Assembly (NCBI GenBank): GCA_039964455.1 | Contig: JBDVXK010000015.1 | Location: 62,001-126,000, forward strand | Source of the DNA: CALJFL01 sp039964455 | GTDB lineage: Bacteria > Pseudomonadota > Gammaproteobacteria > Pseudomonadales > Halieaceae | DNA: 64,000 nt | Reading direction: 5' to 3' | Part shown: positions 8,654 to 17,430 of the stretch, one piece after another | Layout: each line of letters opens with the position of its first letter | How positions within the stretch are numbered: position 1 is the first letter of the stretch | Made by a program: the position numbers and the translations under genes | Notes under the pieces: model-generated | The model's database searches: none | What the model was told of the DNA's origin: nothing | The model's input: only the letters and a program-made list of their open reading frames with translations

Positions 8654-10912
8654 ATGAATAAGTACAGAAAGATCCAAAAAACCCTGCTCGCAGTCGCCGT
8701 GGCTGCGCAGTGTTCCACAGTATTTTCCCAGCAGTTGGAGGAAGTCCTTGTGACCGCCCAGAAGCGCAGTCAGTCTCTGCTGGACGTGCCACTGTCTATA
8801 TCGTCCTTCTCAGGTAACAAAATCCTGGAGATTGGTGCCCTGGATGTGAAGGACATCGTAACGCGTACCCCGGGTCTGGCCGGGTTTTCCAAGGATAGCT
8901 TCGTTGATTCTATTTCTGTGCGTGGGATCAGTACGAATGACTTCGGGGTCGGCGGAGATCCGTCCATCGCCATCTTCCAGAACGGTGTGTATTCAGGCCG
9001 TTCGGGTGAGGCACTGACTTCTCTTTACGACGTTGAGCGAGTGGAAGTACTCAGAGGGCCTCAAGGTTTACTATTTGGTCGAAACGCAACATCCGGCGCG
9101 ATTCACGTTGTCACCAAAAAGGCTGCGCCAGGCGACACCCTCGGAGGAGAAATAGGTCTGGGCGGGGGAGAGCGCGGCCAGTTGCGTGGTGATTTTGCTG
9201 TGAACGTGCCTGTCGGTGAGAACCTGGGTTTCCGTTTTTCAGGTTATCACTCCGAGGAGGACGGTTACGTTGAGAACCTCGTTGGCGGCGATGACCTGAT
9301 CTCTCACGATACGGACGCCTTCCGCTTGTCGACCGTCTGGTCGACAGAGCGGCTCTCCATGGACCTTGTGGTCGACTACGAGGATCGAGAGATGTCATCA
9401 ACCATCTATTCGGGTCTCGATGAGGTCGGCAAGCCATTCACTAGAGACCACACAACGGTAGCCATTGATGTCCCCAATGGCGGCTACGATGAGTCAGAGG
9501 TGGTTAATGTCAGTCTGAATATAGGCTACGAAATGTCGAGTATGGACTTTGTGTCCATCACTGGTTTCCGCACCCATGAGTTTGACTACCGGGAGGATAC
9601 TGATGGCACGCCGGTTCCGCTACTCGACTACATTCAGGACCAGGAAGGGGATTACTTCAGCCAGGAGTTCCGCCTGGTCTCCAGCGGCGAGGGCCCCTGG
9701 CAGTGGAACGGTGGAGTGAGTGGTTTCGCTGAGGAGATTGAAGCCGACTTCTCTGTGGCCATGGATGAAGAGACTATATGCCTGTTCTTTGTCGGCTTTC
9801 CATGCGGCGCATTCATACCCGGTTTTCAGCCTAATCCAATTGGATTGGTGGAGAGTGGCACCGGGGAAGGGGACTCCTGGGGCATGTCAGTCTTTGGCGA
9901 TGTGAGCTACGCACTCAGCGATCAGTGGAAGATCAGTGTTGGAGCACGTTACAGCTATGACGAGAAAGAGTTCACAATGACATCTTCTCCCCTGGACAGT
10001 GAACTTACCGACGTCATTGGAAGAGTCGGATTCCTGTACAGTTTTACCACACTGGCACCGGTAGAAACGACCAAGGACTGGGATTACCTGAATCCCCGGG
10101 TGCTGATGGAGTTTACCCCCAGTGACGACTGGTTGCTGTATGGCTCTGTGACCAATGGCACCAAGCCTGGAGCCTTCGACAGCTATAACGTCAATGACCT
10201 GGTGCCAGCATTTCCTTCACCGCTGGCAGCGCCCGGCACTGATGTGCAGAGCGTGGATGAAGAGGACGTCTGGTCCTACGAAATTGGTGCCAGGGGTGCG
10301 TTCGCGGATGGCCGTGGCAGCTTCACCGTGTCTGCTTTTTACTATGACTACACCGATCTGCAATTGCAGATTTTCGAGGGCACCCGATTTGTCAGTAAGA
10401 ACGTGGGTGAGGCCGAAGGCACTGGTGTTGAAATGGAAGTCTCATACAACGCTAACGATTACGTGCAGCTGAATGCAGGCGGGGCCTGGTTGGACACGGA
10501 GGTAGACGATGTTGGCCTGGATGTTTGCTCGACCCCGGATGGTGGTAGTTGTAACGGTAACAGCTTGCCTGCTTCTCCAGAATACACTGCGAGCGCCGAT
10601 CTCAGGTTTTCTTACCCAATAGGTAATTCGCTGATCTACTTTGTCAGCGAGGTAATCTATTCAGATTCCTTTTACGGCGCGCTTTCAAACTCATCGATAT
10701 CACAGATTGACTCGTGGACAGAGTGGAACTTTCGCCTGGGTGCGGACATAGGCGAACAAATCACGGTGAGCCTGTTTGTAGACAATGCCTTTGACGAAGA
10801 GCACTTCGATGGGGTGCTCGATACGACAGAAGACCTGGGTTACGCCATCGGCATTGGCCCCGCCAGGCCGCAAACCTGGGGTGCGGATGTTCGTTATCGA
10901 TTCGGGCCCTGA
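8654..10912 (+). CDS. TonB-dependent outer-membrane receptor
   Basis: A signal peptide (cleavage after about residue 25) is followed by a TonB-box-like EEVLVTAQKR. The plug domain has SVRGIST and VERVEVLRGPQGLLFGRNATSGAIHVVTKK, the standard signature of TonB-dependent transporters. The remaining 550 residues are amphipathic barrel strands ending in ADVRYRFGP. Length (752 residues) is normal for the family. Siderophore, vitamin B12 and carbohydrate specificity cannot be told apart by sequence. The neighbours (flavoenzymes, CoA ligase, oxygenases) point to a hydrophobic catabolic substrate. GAGG precedes the start. Confidence 0.93.
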   Translation: MNKYRKIQKTLLAVAVAAQCSTVFSQQLEEVLVTAQKRSQSLLDVPLSISSFSGNKILEIGALDVKDIVTRTPGLAGFSKDSFVDSISVRGISTNDFGVGGDPSIAIFQNGVYSGRSGEALTSLYDVERVEVLRGPQGLLFGRNATSGAIHVVTKKAAPGDTLGGEIGLGGGERGQLRGDFAVNVPVGENLGFRFSGYHSEEDGYVENLVGGDDLISHDTDAFRLSTVWSTERLSMDLVVDYEDREMSSTIYSGLDEVGKPFTRDHTTVAIDVPNGGYDESEVVNVSLNIGYEMSSMDFVSITGFRTHEFDYREDTDGTPVPLLDYIQDQEGDYFSQEFRLVSSGEGPWQWNGGVSGFAEEIEADFSVAMDEETICLFFVGFPCGAFIPGFQPNPIGLVESGTGEGDSWGMSVFGDVSYALSDQWKISVGARYSYDEKEFTMTSSPLDSELTDVIGRVGFLYSFTTLAPVETTKDWDYLNPRVLMEFTPSDDWLLYGSVTNGTKPGAFDSYNVNDLVPAFPSPLAAPGTDVQSVDEEDVWSYEIGARGAFADGRGSFTVSAFYYDYTDLQLQIFEGTRFVSKNVGEAEGTGVEMEVSYNANDYVQLNAGGAWLDTEVDDVGLDVCSTPDGGSCNGNSLPASPEYTASADLRFSYPIGNSLIYFVSEVIYSDSFYGALSNSSISQIDSWTEWNFRLGADIGEQITVSLFVDNAFDEEHFDGVLDTTEDLGYAIGIGPARPQTWGADVRYRFGP

Positions 10913-11000
10913 GAGACCGAGCCAGGCCAATAAAGAGAATTAGAGTTCCACGTGTACCTCTGATTGTTACTGTTGAGGAAAAAGATGAGAGAGCCATATT

Positions 11001-11444
11001 ATGAGAAAGTTATTGTTTGTTTCCTGTTTTTTGGTGAGTGCCCTGGCTATGTCTGCCGAGGCTGAATTGAATGTATTGGGACTCGACACCGGACAGCTCC
11101 GGACGATGGAGTTGGAGTCAATACCACCCTGGCCTGATGAACTGGTACTGAGTGGAACGAATAAGCACTGGCAGAAAATCCTGCATATGGGTGAGTTTGT
11201 CGTGGTGTTGTATGAGTCAGAGGCTGCGGTTATCGATGTCAGCTACCCCTTTCCCTACGACGAATATGTGCTGGTGATTGAGGGAGAGGTGATCCTGACC
11301 TCTACCTCGGGCGACCGCCAGCGCTACGGAGTGGGCGAAAGTTTTGTGGTTCCCAAAGGCTGGATGGGTACCTGGGACATGCCAGTCAAGTACCGCGAGA
11401 AAATTGTCGTGGAACGAAAAGCCTGGGACGAATCAGAGGGTTAA
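11001..11444 (+). CDS. Exported cupin-domain protein
   Basis: This 147-residue protein has an N-terminal signal peptide (MRKLLFVSCFLVSALAMSAEA). The rest is a single cupin barrel with the second cupin motif visible as YGVGESFVVPKGWMGTW. This form lacks the His ligands of metal-dependent cupins and resembles the DUF861/cupin_3 type. It lies six bases before the second FAD oxidoreductase and is probably co-translated. It may bind or isomerise the substrate in the periplasm, but no activity can be assigned. Confidence 0.8.
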   Translation: MRKLLFVSCFLVSALAMSAEAELNVLGLDTGQLRTMELESIPPWPDELVLSGTNKHWQKILHMGEFVVVLYESEAAVIDVSYPFPYDEYVLVIEGEVILTSTSGDRQRYGVGESFVVPKGWMGTWDMPVKYREKIVVERKAWDESEG

Positions 11445-11450
11445 GTTGAA

Positions 11451-13325
11451 GTGGCATCAAATATTACCCGAAGGGATTTTCTTAACGGGGTGGCACTGGG
11501 TGCGGCGGCAACGGCTGCCACGTCATTTCCTGCGCTGGCCCTGAATTCGCCCGAGACAGTCTCTAAAACTTACTACCCGCCGTTACTCAACGGGATGCGA
11601 GGTAGCCACAAGGGCTCGTTTGAAGTTGCCCACGCGCTGGTGATGAAGGGGCAGCGACCCACCCAATACCAGCCTGTGGATGATGTTTACGATCTGGTCG
11701 TTGTCGGAGCAGGTATTAGCGGCCTGGCGGCAGCCTACCTTTACCGAAAACAAAAAGGGCCTGAGGCCAAAATCCTGATCCTGGACAATCATGACGACTT
11801 TGGTGGCCATGCCAAGCGCAATGAATTCCAGGTGGACGGGAAGATGCTGCTGGGCTTCGGGGGCAGCATCAATCTTGAGCAGGGAGACATGAGCCCCACT
11901 GCCTATAAACTCCTTGAGGAGATCGGCGTCGACTTCAAGTCATTGCAGGATGCGGGAGCATCTGACTACTTGCTGTCCAATGCCGAGGCCCCTTTCGGCT
12001 TGTACCTCGGCGAAGACCTATACGGCGAGAACCAGATAGTGACCGGACCCTGGGGTCATGCCCTGGCGGGGGCTGGGGATTATCGTGCAATGATTGAATC
12101 ATTGAATTTGCCACCCCGGGACAAGCGCTTGCTGGTCAGCCTAGTGGCGGGAGACAAGGATTATCTTGCCGATATTCCAGTAGAGGAGAAGGAGGCTTAC
12201 CTGCGAAGCACCAGCTACGCAGATTTCCTGTACGAAAAGGTGGGGATATCCCCCCTTGGCGCGAAGCTGACCGAGCCCTGGGCGCAGGCTATGTTCGGGG
12301 TGGGCATTAACAGTGTGTCTGTGATGGAAGGCTTTTACCTGGGTGGTCCGGGCATGAACGCTGTGGGACTGCCAGACGAACCAGCCGAGCCGAAAACAGA
12401 AGAAAATCCGGATGCCTATCGAAACCCCTTGTTTCCCGACGGAAACGCCTCGGTAGCAAGGCTTTTTGTTCGCAAGCTGATTCCTGAGGTGGCGCCGGGA
12501 AGCACTATGCAGGACCTGGTGACAGCGCGCTTCGACTACTCGCAACTGGACCGCAAAGAATCAAACGTACGAGTGCGTCTTAACAGTACCGCTGTCAATG
12601 TTATCAACCAGGGCAGCGATGCCGTGGAGGTGAGCTATGTCCATGGTGGCGACGCCTGCAAGGTGCGAGGCAGGCACTGCATATTGGCCGGCTACAACGG
12701 CATGATCCCGCATCTTGTCCCGGAGTTGCCGGAAGCGCAGAAAAAACATCTGGCCTACGGCGTCAAGGTGCCGTTTATTTGGGCGAACGTTGTACTGAAG
12801 TCCGGCGCTGCCATACGCAAGGGCGGGGTCTCTGTATATCAGTGTCCCGGTAGTGTCTTTCCGCTGGTTTCCCATGCGCCCCCGGTGACATTGGGTGACT
12901 ATAAGCCCTCGGATCAGCCGGAGGACCCCATGGTCATTTTTATGGGTCATATGCCCGCGCCCGAAGGGGACGGCACCCAGAGTGGGCGGGATCTATGCCG
13001 TCTGGGCAGGCACACCCTGCTTACCACGCCCTTTGGGGACTATGAAAAAGAAATCCGCAAACAACTCACCGGCATGTTCGGACAATATGGATTTGATCCA
13101 GACCGGGACATCGGAGCTATCACACTAAACCGCTGGTCCCATGGCTACGCCTATGAGTACATGGAGCTCTATGATCCGGTTTGGAAAAAAGGTGAAGCGC
13201 CGCACGAACTGGGGCGCAAGCCTATCGGTCGAATCAGTATTGCCAATTCCGACTCCGAGGCCCATGCCTATGTGCAGGCGGCGATCGATGCAGCGGTTCG
13301 TGCGGTAGGCGAAGTCGTGCGGTGA
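11451..13325 (+). CDS. Tat-exported FAD-dependent oxidoreductase, spermidine dehydrogenase-like (paralogue 2)
   Basis: This is the paralogue of the 5767-7674 gene. It has a Tat signal ITRRDFLNG (Arg7-Arg8), a VVVGAGISGLAA dinucleotide fold near residue 86, LILDNHDDFGGHAKRNEF, and the shared YGVKVPFIWAN and GRISIANSDSEA regions. Length is 624 residues. It starts with GTG at 11451 after the cupin gene and its stop overlaps the next start by four bases (GTGA). The two copies diverge mainly in the middle third, consistent with different substrates or successive steps. Export through Tat implies folding with cofactor in the cytoplasm and action in the periplasm. Electron transfer to the adjacent membrane protein is plausible but unproven. 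Confidence 0.85.
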   Translation: MASNITRRDFLNGVALGAAATAATSFPALALNSPETVSKTYYPPLLNGMRGSHKGSFEVAHALVMKGQRPTQYQPVDDVYDLVVVGAGISGLAAAYLYRKQKGPEAKILILDNHDDFGGHAKRNEFQVDGKMLLGFGGSINLEQGDMSPTAYKLLEEIGVDFKSLQDAGASDYLLSNAEAPFGLYLGEDLYGENQIVTGPWGHALAGAGDYRAMIESLNLPPRDKRLLVSLVAGDKDYLADIPVEEKEAYLRSTSYADFLYEKVGISPLGAKLTEPWAQAMFGVGINSVSVMEGFYLGGPGMNAVGLPDEPAEPKTEENPDAYRNPLFPDGNASVARLFVRKLIPEVAPGSTMQDLVTARFDYSQLDRKESNVRVRLNSTAVNVINQGSDAVEVSYVHGGDACKVRGRHCILAGYNGMIPHLVPELPEAQKKHLAYGVKVPFIWANVVLKSGAAIRKGGVSVYQCPGSVFPLVSHAPPVTLGDYKPSDQPEDPMVIFMGHMPAPEGDGTQSGRDLCRLGRHTLLTTPFGDYEKEIRKQLTGMFGQYGFDPDRDIGAITLNRWSHGYAYEYMELYDPVWKKGEAPHELGRKPIGRISIANSDSEAHAYVQAAIDAAVRAVGEVVR

Positions 13326-13969
13326 CTCCACTGCGGCACAGTTTGCTCAACGGTTGGCCATTTTTCTGGCTGGTTGCGGGCCTGACCTTTGCCGGCATGG
13401 TTTCAGGTTATCTGCTGATAGGGGCCACCACCCCGGAAGCGGCTGTCAATATGATTCGCCTGTCAGTGCAGTTTGCCTCGCCCTGGGTATTTCTTGCTTT
13501 TGTTGCCAGGCCCATGACGCAACTGTTCCCTGGCAATTTTTCGAAATGGCTGTTGCGAAATCGTCGTTACTTCGGTTTGTCTTTTGCTGCTGGCTTTGGC
13601 TGGCAGGCCGTTTTTATAGGTGTGCTGCTTGCTTTGCATAGTGGTTACTACTGGGAAGAGTTGCACAGTGATATAGACCTGCTGCTGAGAATGGCCAGCT
13701 ATGTCTTGCTCTTCGCCTTAACCATAACCTCGTTCTTCCCGGTGCGTCGGAAAATGCGTCCGGAGCATTGGCGCTGGTTGCACCTTGTTGGCATCTGGTA
13801 CTTCTGGGCAGCGATCTGGGTGAGCTACGCTCCGATGGCGTTGAGCAGTAATGCGAAGACCGTTGATGTTGTGTACGCGGTCGTCGGCCTTGTCGCACTC
13901 GCTCTGCGTGCTGCAGCTTACCTAAGAACACGCAGTCATAATCTAGCAGGGGCAAACGAACTATCATGA
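13322..13969 (+). CDS. Ferric-reductase-like (MsrQ/YedZ-like) membrane protein
   Basis: The 215-residue product has about six transmembrane segments. Histidines at LALHSGYYW and in HWRWLHLVGIWYFW suit haem ligation as in the ferric reductase-like transmembrane domain (MsrQ/YedZ type). Haem ligation is inferred from their placement only. It starts with GTG overlapping the flavoenzyme stop and ends overlapping the CoA ligase start, so it is tightly coupled to both. MsrQ proteins shuttle quinol electrons to a Tat-exported partner. Here the Tat-exported neighbour is a flavoenzyme, so an electron-transfer pairing is a reasonable hypothesis. Confidence 0.65.
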   Translation: MTPLRHSLLNGWPFFWLVAGLTFAGMVSGYLLIGATTPEAAVNMIRLSVQFASPWVFLAFVARPMTQLFPGNFSKWLLRNRRYFGLSFAAGFGWQAVFIGVLLALHSGYYWEELHSDIDLLLRMASYVLLFALTITSFFPVRRKMRPEHWRWLHLVGIWYFWAAIWVSYAPMALSSNAKTVDVVYAVVGLVALALRAAAYLRTRSHNLAGANELS

Positions 13970-15486
13970 TAAATTCGATCGGGCAAATCCCAACTGAAGC
14001 AGCAAAGTGCTATGGGGACAGGACCGCGCTGATTGTTCCCGGTCGGGAGTTGACCTTTAACGAACTTGAAGCGCTGACCAATCGTTGTGCTAATGCATTG
14101 GTCAATCTCGGCGTAAAACCCGGCGACCGGGTAACCTTGTATTCCGGTAATTGCTGGGAGTGGATAGTCAGCTATTACGGTGCCCTTAAAACCGGGGCGG
14201 TGATTAACCCGATCAATGTGATGCTGACGCCGGGCGAAGTCGAATTCGTAGCCAATGATTGCGGCGCCAGTGTTGTTATCGCCTCACATGAGAAAGCACT
14301 CTCTCTTGTGGGCGTGAAAGATAAGTCTGACGTGAGCGAGTTGATTGCGTTTGGTGAGGGCGAAACACCCGAGGGGATGCTGTCTTTCAAAGAGATTCTC
14401 GCCGCCAACGAGGATACGTTTGAGATAGGCGATATCGACGGCGATTCCCTGTCTACCATTGGGTACACCTCGGGCACCACCGGCCACCCCAAAGGCGCCT
14501 GCCTGTCGCACCGCAATATATTGCTGAATGTGGCCATGACCGCTGTAATGCACCAGCGCGGCGATCGGGACACCGTGGTGACTGCGCTGCCGTGTCCCCA
14601 CGTCTACGGCAATGTGGTGATGAGCGGTGCTATACAAAACGGCATGACACTAGTGTTGCATCCCGCCTTCGAGGAACAGGCGATTATGCAGAGTATCCAG
14701 GATCATAAAGCCACCTTGTTCGAAGGTGTGCCGACTATGTATATGTTTATGCTCAATCACCCTGACCTTGATAATTACGACTTGTCTTCCCTGCGCTGCT
14801 GTACCGTAGGCGGCCAGACCATGCCGAAACCTAAGATGGAAGAGGTGGAACGGCGCTTCGGCTGCCCCTTGATCGAGCTGTGGGGTATGACCGAGCTGGG
14901 TGGTTTAGGAACAACCTTTGCCTCAAATGGCCCAATTAAGCACGGCTCTATTGGTGTCGCCTTGCCTTACACCGAAGCGAGGATAGCTGACACCGAGGAC
15001 GCAGGGAAAACTCTCCCAGTGGGGGAGGTAGGCGAGCTGATGATCAAGGGCGGCATCGTGATGCAGGGTTACTACGGCAACGAGCAGGCCACCCGTGACA
15101 CTATCGAGTCCAACGGTTGGTTGCATACCGGCGACGTGGCATCGATGGATGAAGACGGTTGCGTGTTTATCGTGGACCGCAAGAAAGACATGATTCTCAC
15201 AGCGGGTTTTAACGTCTATCCCGCTGAAATTGAAAGGGTAGTGGCCGGTCACCCCGATGTGGCCCTGGTGGCTGTGGGCAGTATCCCTGATGAGGAAAAA
15301 GGAGAGCTGGCCAAGGCCTATATTGTGCCCAAGACAGGCGCAACCCCGGACACGGATGACATTCTTGCTTACTGCCGCGAACACCTGGCCGCCTACAAGG
15401 TGCCGAGATCTGTGCAGTTTGTGGATGACCTCCCCAAAACCAGCACCGGCAAAGTGATGCGCCGCGAACTAAAAACGTTGGATTAA
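13966..15486 (+). CDS. AMP-forming acyl-CoA synthetase
   Basis: This 506-residue ANL-superfamily ligase activates a carboxylic acid to its CoA thioester through an acyl-AMP. Visible motifs are the P-loop-like YTSGTTGHPKGACLSH (about residues 165-180), WGMTE, the GWLHTGDVA hinge region, DRKKDMILTAGFNVYPAEIE, and the terminal catalytic Lys in KTSTGKVMRREL. The start overlaps the preceding stop by four bases. The position before an aldehyde dehydrogenase fits a pathway of alcohol or aldehyde to acid to acyl-CoA. Substrate chain or ring type is not readable from the sequence. Confidence 0.93.
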   Translation: MINSIGQIPTEAAKCYGDRTALIVPGRELTFNELEALTNRCANALVNLGVKPGDRVTLYSGNCWEWIVSYYGALKTGAVINPINVMLTPGEVEFVANDCGASVVIASHEKALSLVGVKDKSDVSELIAFGEGETPEGMLSFKEILAANEDTFEIGDIDGDSLSTIGYTSGTTGHPKGACLSHRNILLNVAMTAVMHQRGDRDTVVTALPCPHVYGNVVMSGAIQNGMTLVLHPAFEEQAIMQSIQDHKATLFEGVPTMYMFMLNHPDLDNYDLSSLRCCTVGGQTMPKPKMEEVERRFGCPLIELWGMTELGGLGTTFASNGPIKHGSIGVALPYTEARIADTEDAGKTLPVGEVGELMIKGGIVMQGYYGNEQATRDTIESNGWLHTGDVASMDEDGCVFIVDRKKDMILTAGFNVYPAEIERVVAGHPDVALVAVGSIPDEEKGELAKAYIVPKTGATPDTDDILAYCREHLAAYKVPRSVQFVDDLPKTSTGKVMRRELKTLD

Positions 15487-15523
15487 CAACAACAAATTAT
15501 AAAGCTCAAAAAGTGAGACTGAC

Positions 15524-16960
15524 ATGAAAATAGATACCGATTTTGCAATGACGATTAACGGCCAAATGGTCACCACCGACAATACCTTGCCGGTGTATAA
15601 CCCGGCTACTCGTTCAGTGTTTGCTCAGGTGCCTGATGCCTCGAGGGAGCACCTGGACGCAACCGTGGTTGCGGCGCGCGAGGCCTTTAATGTGTGGAGT
15701 AAAATCCCGGTAGACGAACGCCAGAAAGCTGTAGAACATTTTGCAGACTTGCTGGAAGAAAACGCTGAAGAGCTTATGGCCCTGTTGACCCGAGAACAGG
15801 GCAAGCCCCGAGCGGGCGCCGAGTGGGAAGTGTTTGGTTCGGCGACCTGGCTGCGAGCCGTTGCTACCCAGCGCTTGCCGGACGAAGTTGTGGACGAAGA
15901 CGAAGAGCGTCGCGTGGTTACCCGCTATACGCCGGTGGGTGTGGTAGGGGCTATTGTGCCCTGGAACTTTCCTATTCTGCTGTCCATCTGGAAGATCGCA
16001 CCGGCACTGATGGCCGGGTGCACGGTTGTTCTAAAGCCATCTCCCTATACCCCACTTTGTGATCTGAAAATGGTTGAGCTGGCGCAGCAGGCGTTTCCTG
16101 CCGGTGTGCTTAGCGCGGTTAGCGGTGGCAATGATCTGGGTAAGTGGATTACCAGCCATCCGGATATCAATAAAGTGGCCTTTACCGGCTCTACTGCAAC
16201 TGGCCGACATGTTATGCGCTCGGCGGCAGATACCATCAAGCGGGTGACGCTTGAGCTGGGCGGTAACGATCCGGCGATTGTACTGCCCGATGTGGATGCC
16301 AAGGCCATTGCTCCAGAATTGTTCTGGGCTGCGTTTCAGAACAATGCCCAGTTTTGCAACGCCACCAAGCGGCTTTACATACACGAGGATGTTTATGACG
16401 AGGTGCGTGATGCCTTGGTTGAATTTATCGACGCCAATATCAAAGTTGGCGATGGCACAAAGGCAGATACTGATCTGGGTCCTATTCAAAACTCGATGCA
16501 ATATGGCAAAGTGCAGGACTACTTTGCCGACTGCCATAGCAACGGCTATCAGTTTGCGATTGGTGGCGACATTGACGAAAACGCCGCCGGTTGGTTTGTA
16601 CCGGTATCTTTGGTCGACAATCCCCCCGAAGACTCACGCATTGTTCGAGAGGAACCGTTCGGCCCAATATTGCCCCTGCTTAAGTGGTCTGATGAAGCCG
16701 ATGTGATCGCCCGCGCCAACGATACTATTTATGGCTTAGGCGCTTCCGTGTGGGGTAAAGACCAGCAAGCGGTAGAGCGCATTGGCAGTCAATTGGAAGC
16801 GGGCACTGTATGGCTTAACGAGGTGCATCAGTACTCGCCATTTCAAGCCTTTGGCGGTCACAAGCAATCTGGACTGGGTTGTGAGAACTCCTTACATGGG
16901 CTGATGGAATACACTAACTGGCAGACGACAACGCTTAATAAACAATGGACCGAAGTGTGA
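15524..16960 (+). CDS. NAD(P)-dependent aldehyde dehydrogenase
   Basis: This 478-residue aldehyde dehydrogenase oxidises an aldehyde to its acid. The PWNFP motif has its Asn at residue 148. The general base Glu244 is in VTLELGGNDP and the nucleophile Cys278 is in NNAQFCNATKR. The FTGST cofactor motif near 220 and EEPFGPILP near 375 are present. All catalytic residues are intact. It lies 37 bases after the CoA ligase, and its end overlaps the SRPBCC gene by 16 bases. It probably supplies the acid for the adjacent ligase. Confidence 0.95.
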   Translation: MKIDTDFAMTINGQMVTTDNTLPVYNPATRSVFAQVPDASREHLDATVVAAREAFNVWSKIPVDERQKAVEHFADLLEENAEELMALLTREQGKPRAGAEWEVFGSATWLRAVATQRLPDEVVDEDEERRVVTRYTPVGVVGAIVPWNFPILLSIWKIAPALMAGCTVVLKPSPYTPLCDLKMVELAQQAFPAGVLSAVSGGNDLGKWITSHPDINKVAFTGSTATGRHVMRSAADTIKRVTLELGGNDPAIVLPDVDAKAIAPELFWAAFQNNAQFCNATKRLYIHEDVYDEVRDALVEFIDANIKVGDGTKADTDLGPIQNSMQYGKVQDYFADCHSNGYQFAIGGDIDENAAGWFVPVSLVDNPPEDSRIVREEPFGPILPLLKWSDEADVIARANDTIYGLGASVWGKDQQAVERIGSQLEAGTVWLNEVHQYSPFQAFGGHKQSGLGCENSLHGLMEYTNWQTTTLNKQWTEV

Positions 16961-17391
16961 CGGTATTGGAACAAGAGAACAGCCTGGCCTGTGATAGTGA
17001 TGCGGCCTGGCAGGTGTTAGCTGATTTCGGCAATTTCCTGGCATGGGCGACCGGGGGAGCCGGCGTTGCGCGACTGGAGGGCGAGGGCGTTGGTATGATC
17101 CGCCATCTGGATATTCCTGGTCTCGGGCTTGTTTCTGAACGCCTGGACCTGCTCGATGATGCCAGTCGGACTTTGGCTTATTCCATGGTGTCTGAAACCA
17201 TGGCAGGCATGGCTCGCTATTCGGCCACGGTGCAGGTGATTACTGATGGAGCGGGGCAATGCTGCTTGCGATGGCGCGGAGAGTTCGAGCCCCTACCCGG
17301 GATTGATAGCGAGGAGGTCGGGAATTCCCTGGCTGGGTCCTACACGCTGATGTCTCAGGGTCTGGAGGCATTTGTAACTGCCCAGGCATGA
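16945..17391 (+). CDS. SRPBCC (polyketide cyclase/START-like) family protein
   Basis: The 148-residue product has the pattern of a START/SRPBCC hydrophobic-ligand-binding fold. An N-terminal strand is followed by SDAAWQVLADFGNFLAWATG, then alternating strands and a long C-terminal helix. It starts inside the last codons of the aldehyde dehydrogenase gene and is the last gene of the plus-strand run, convergent with the Rieske oxygenase gene 39 bases away. Binding or transformation of a small hydrophobic intermediate is the likely role; no catalytic residues can be named. Confidence 0.75.
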   Translation: MDRSVTVLEQENSLACDSDAAWQVLADFGNFLAWATGGAGVARLEGEGVGMIRHLDIPGLGLVSERLDLLDDASRTLAYSMVSETMAGMARYSATVQVITDGAGQCCLRWRGEFEPLPGIDSEEVGNSLAGSYTLMSQGLEAFVTAQA

Positions 17392-17430
17392 GTCGCTTAA
17401 GCAGCTTCAGCAGGAAGAGGTTACTGGTAT

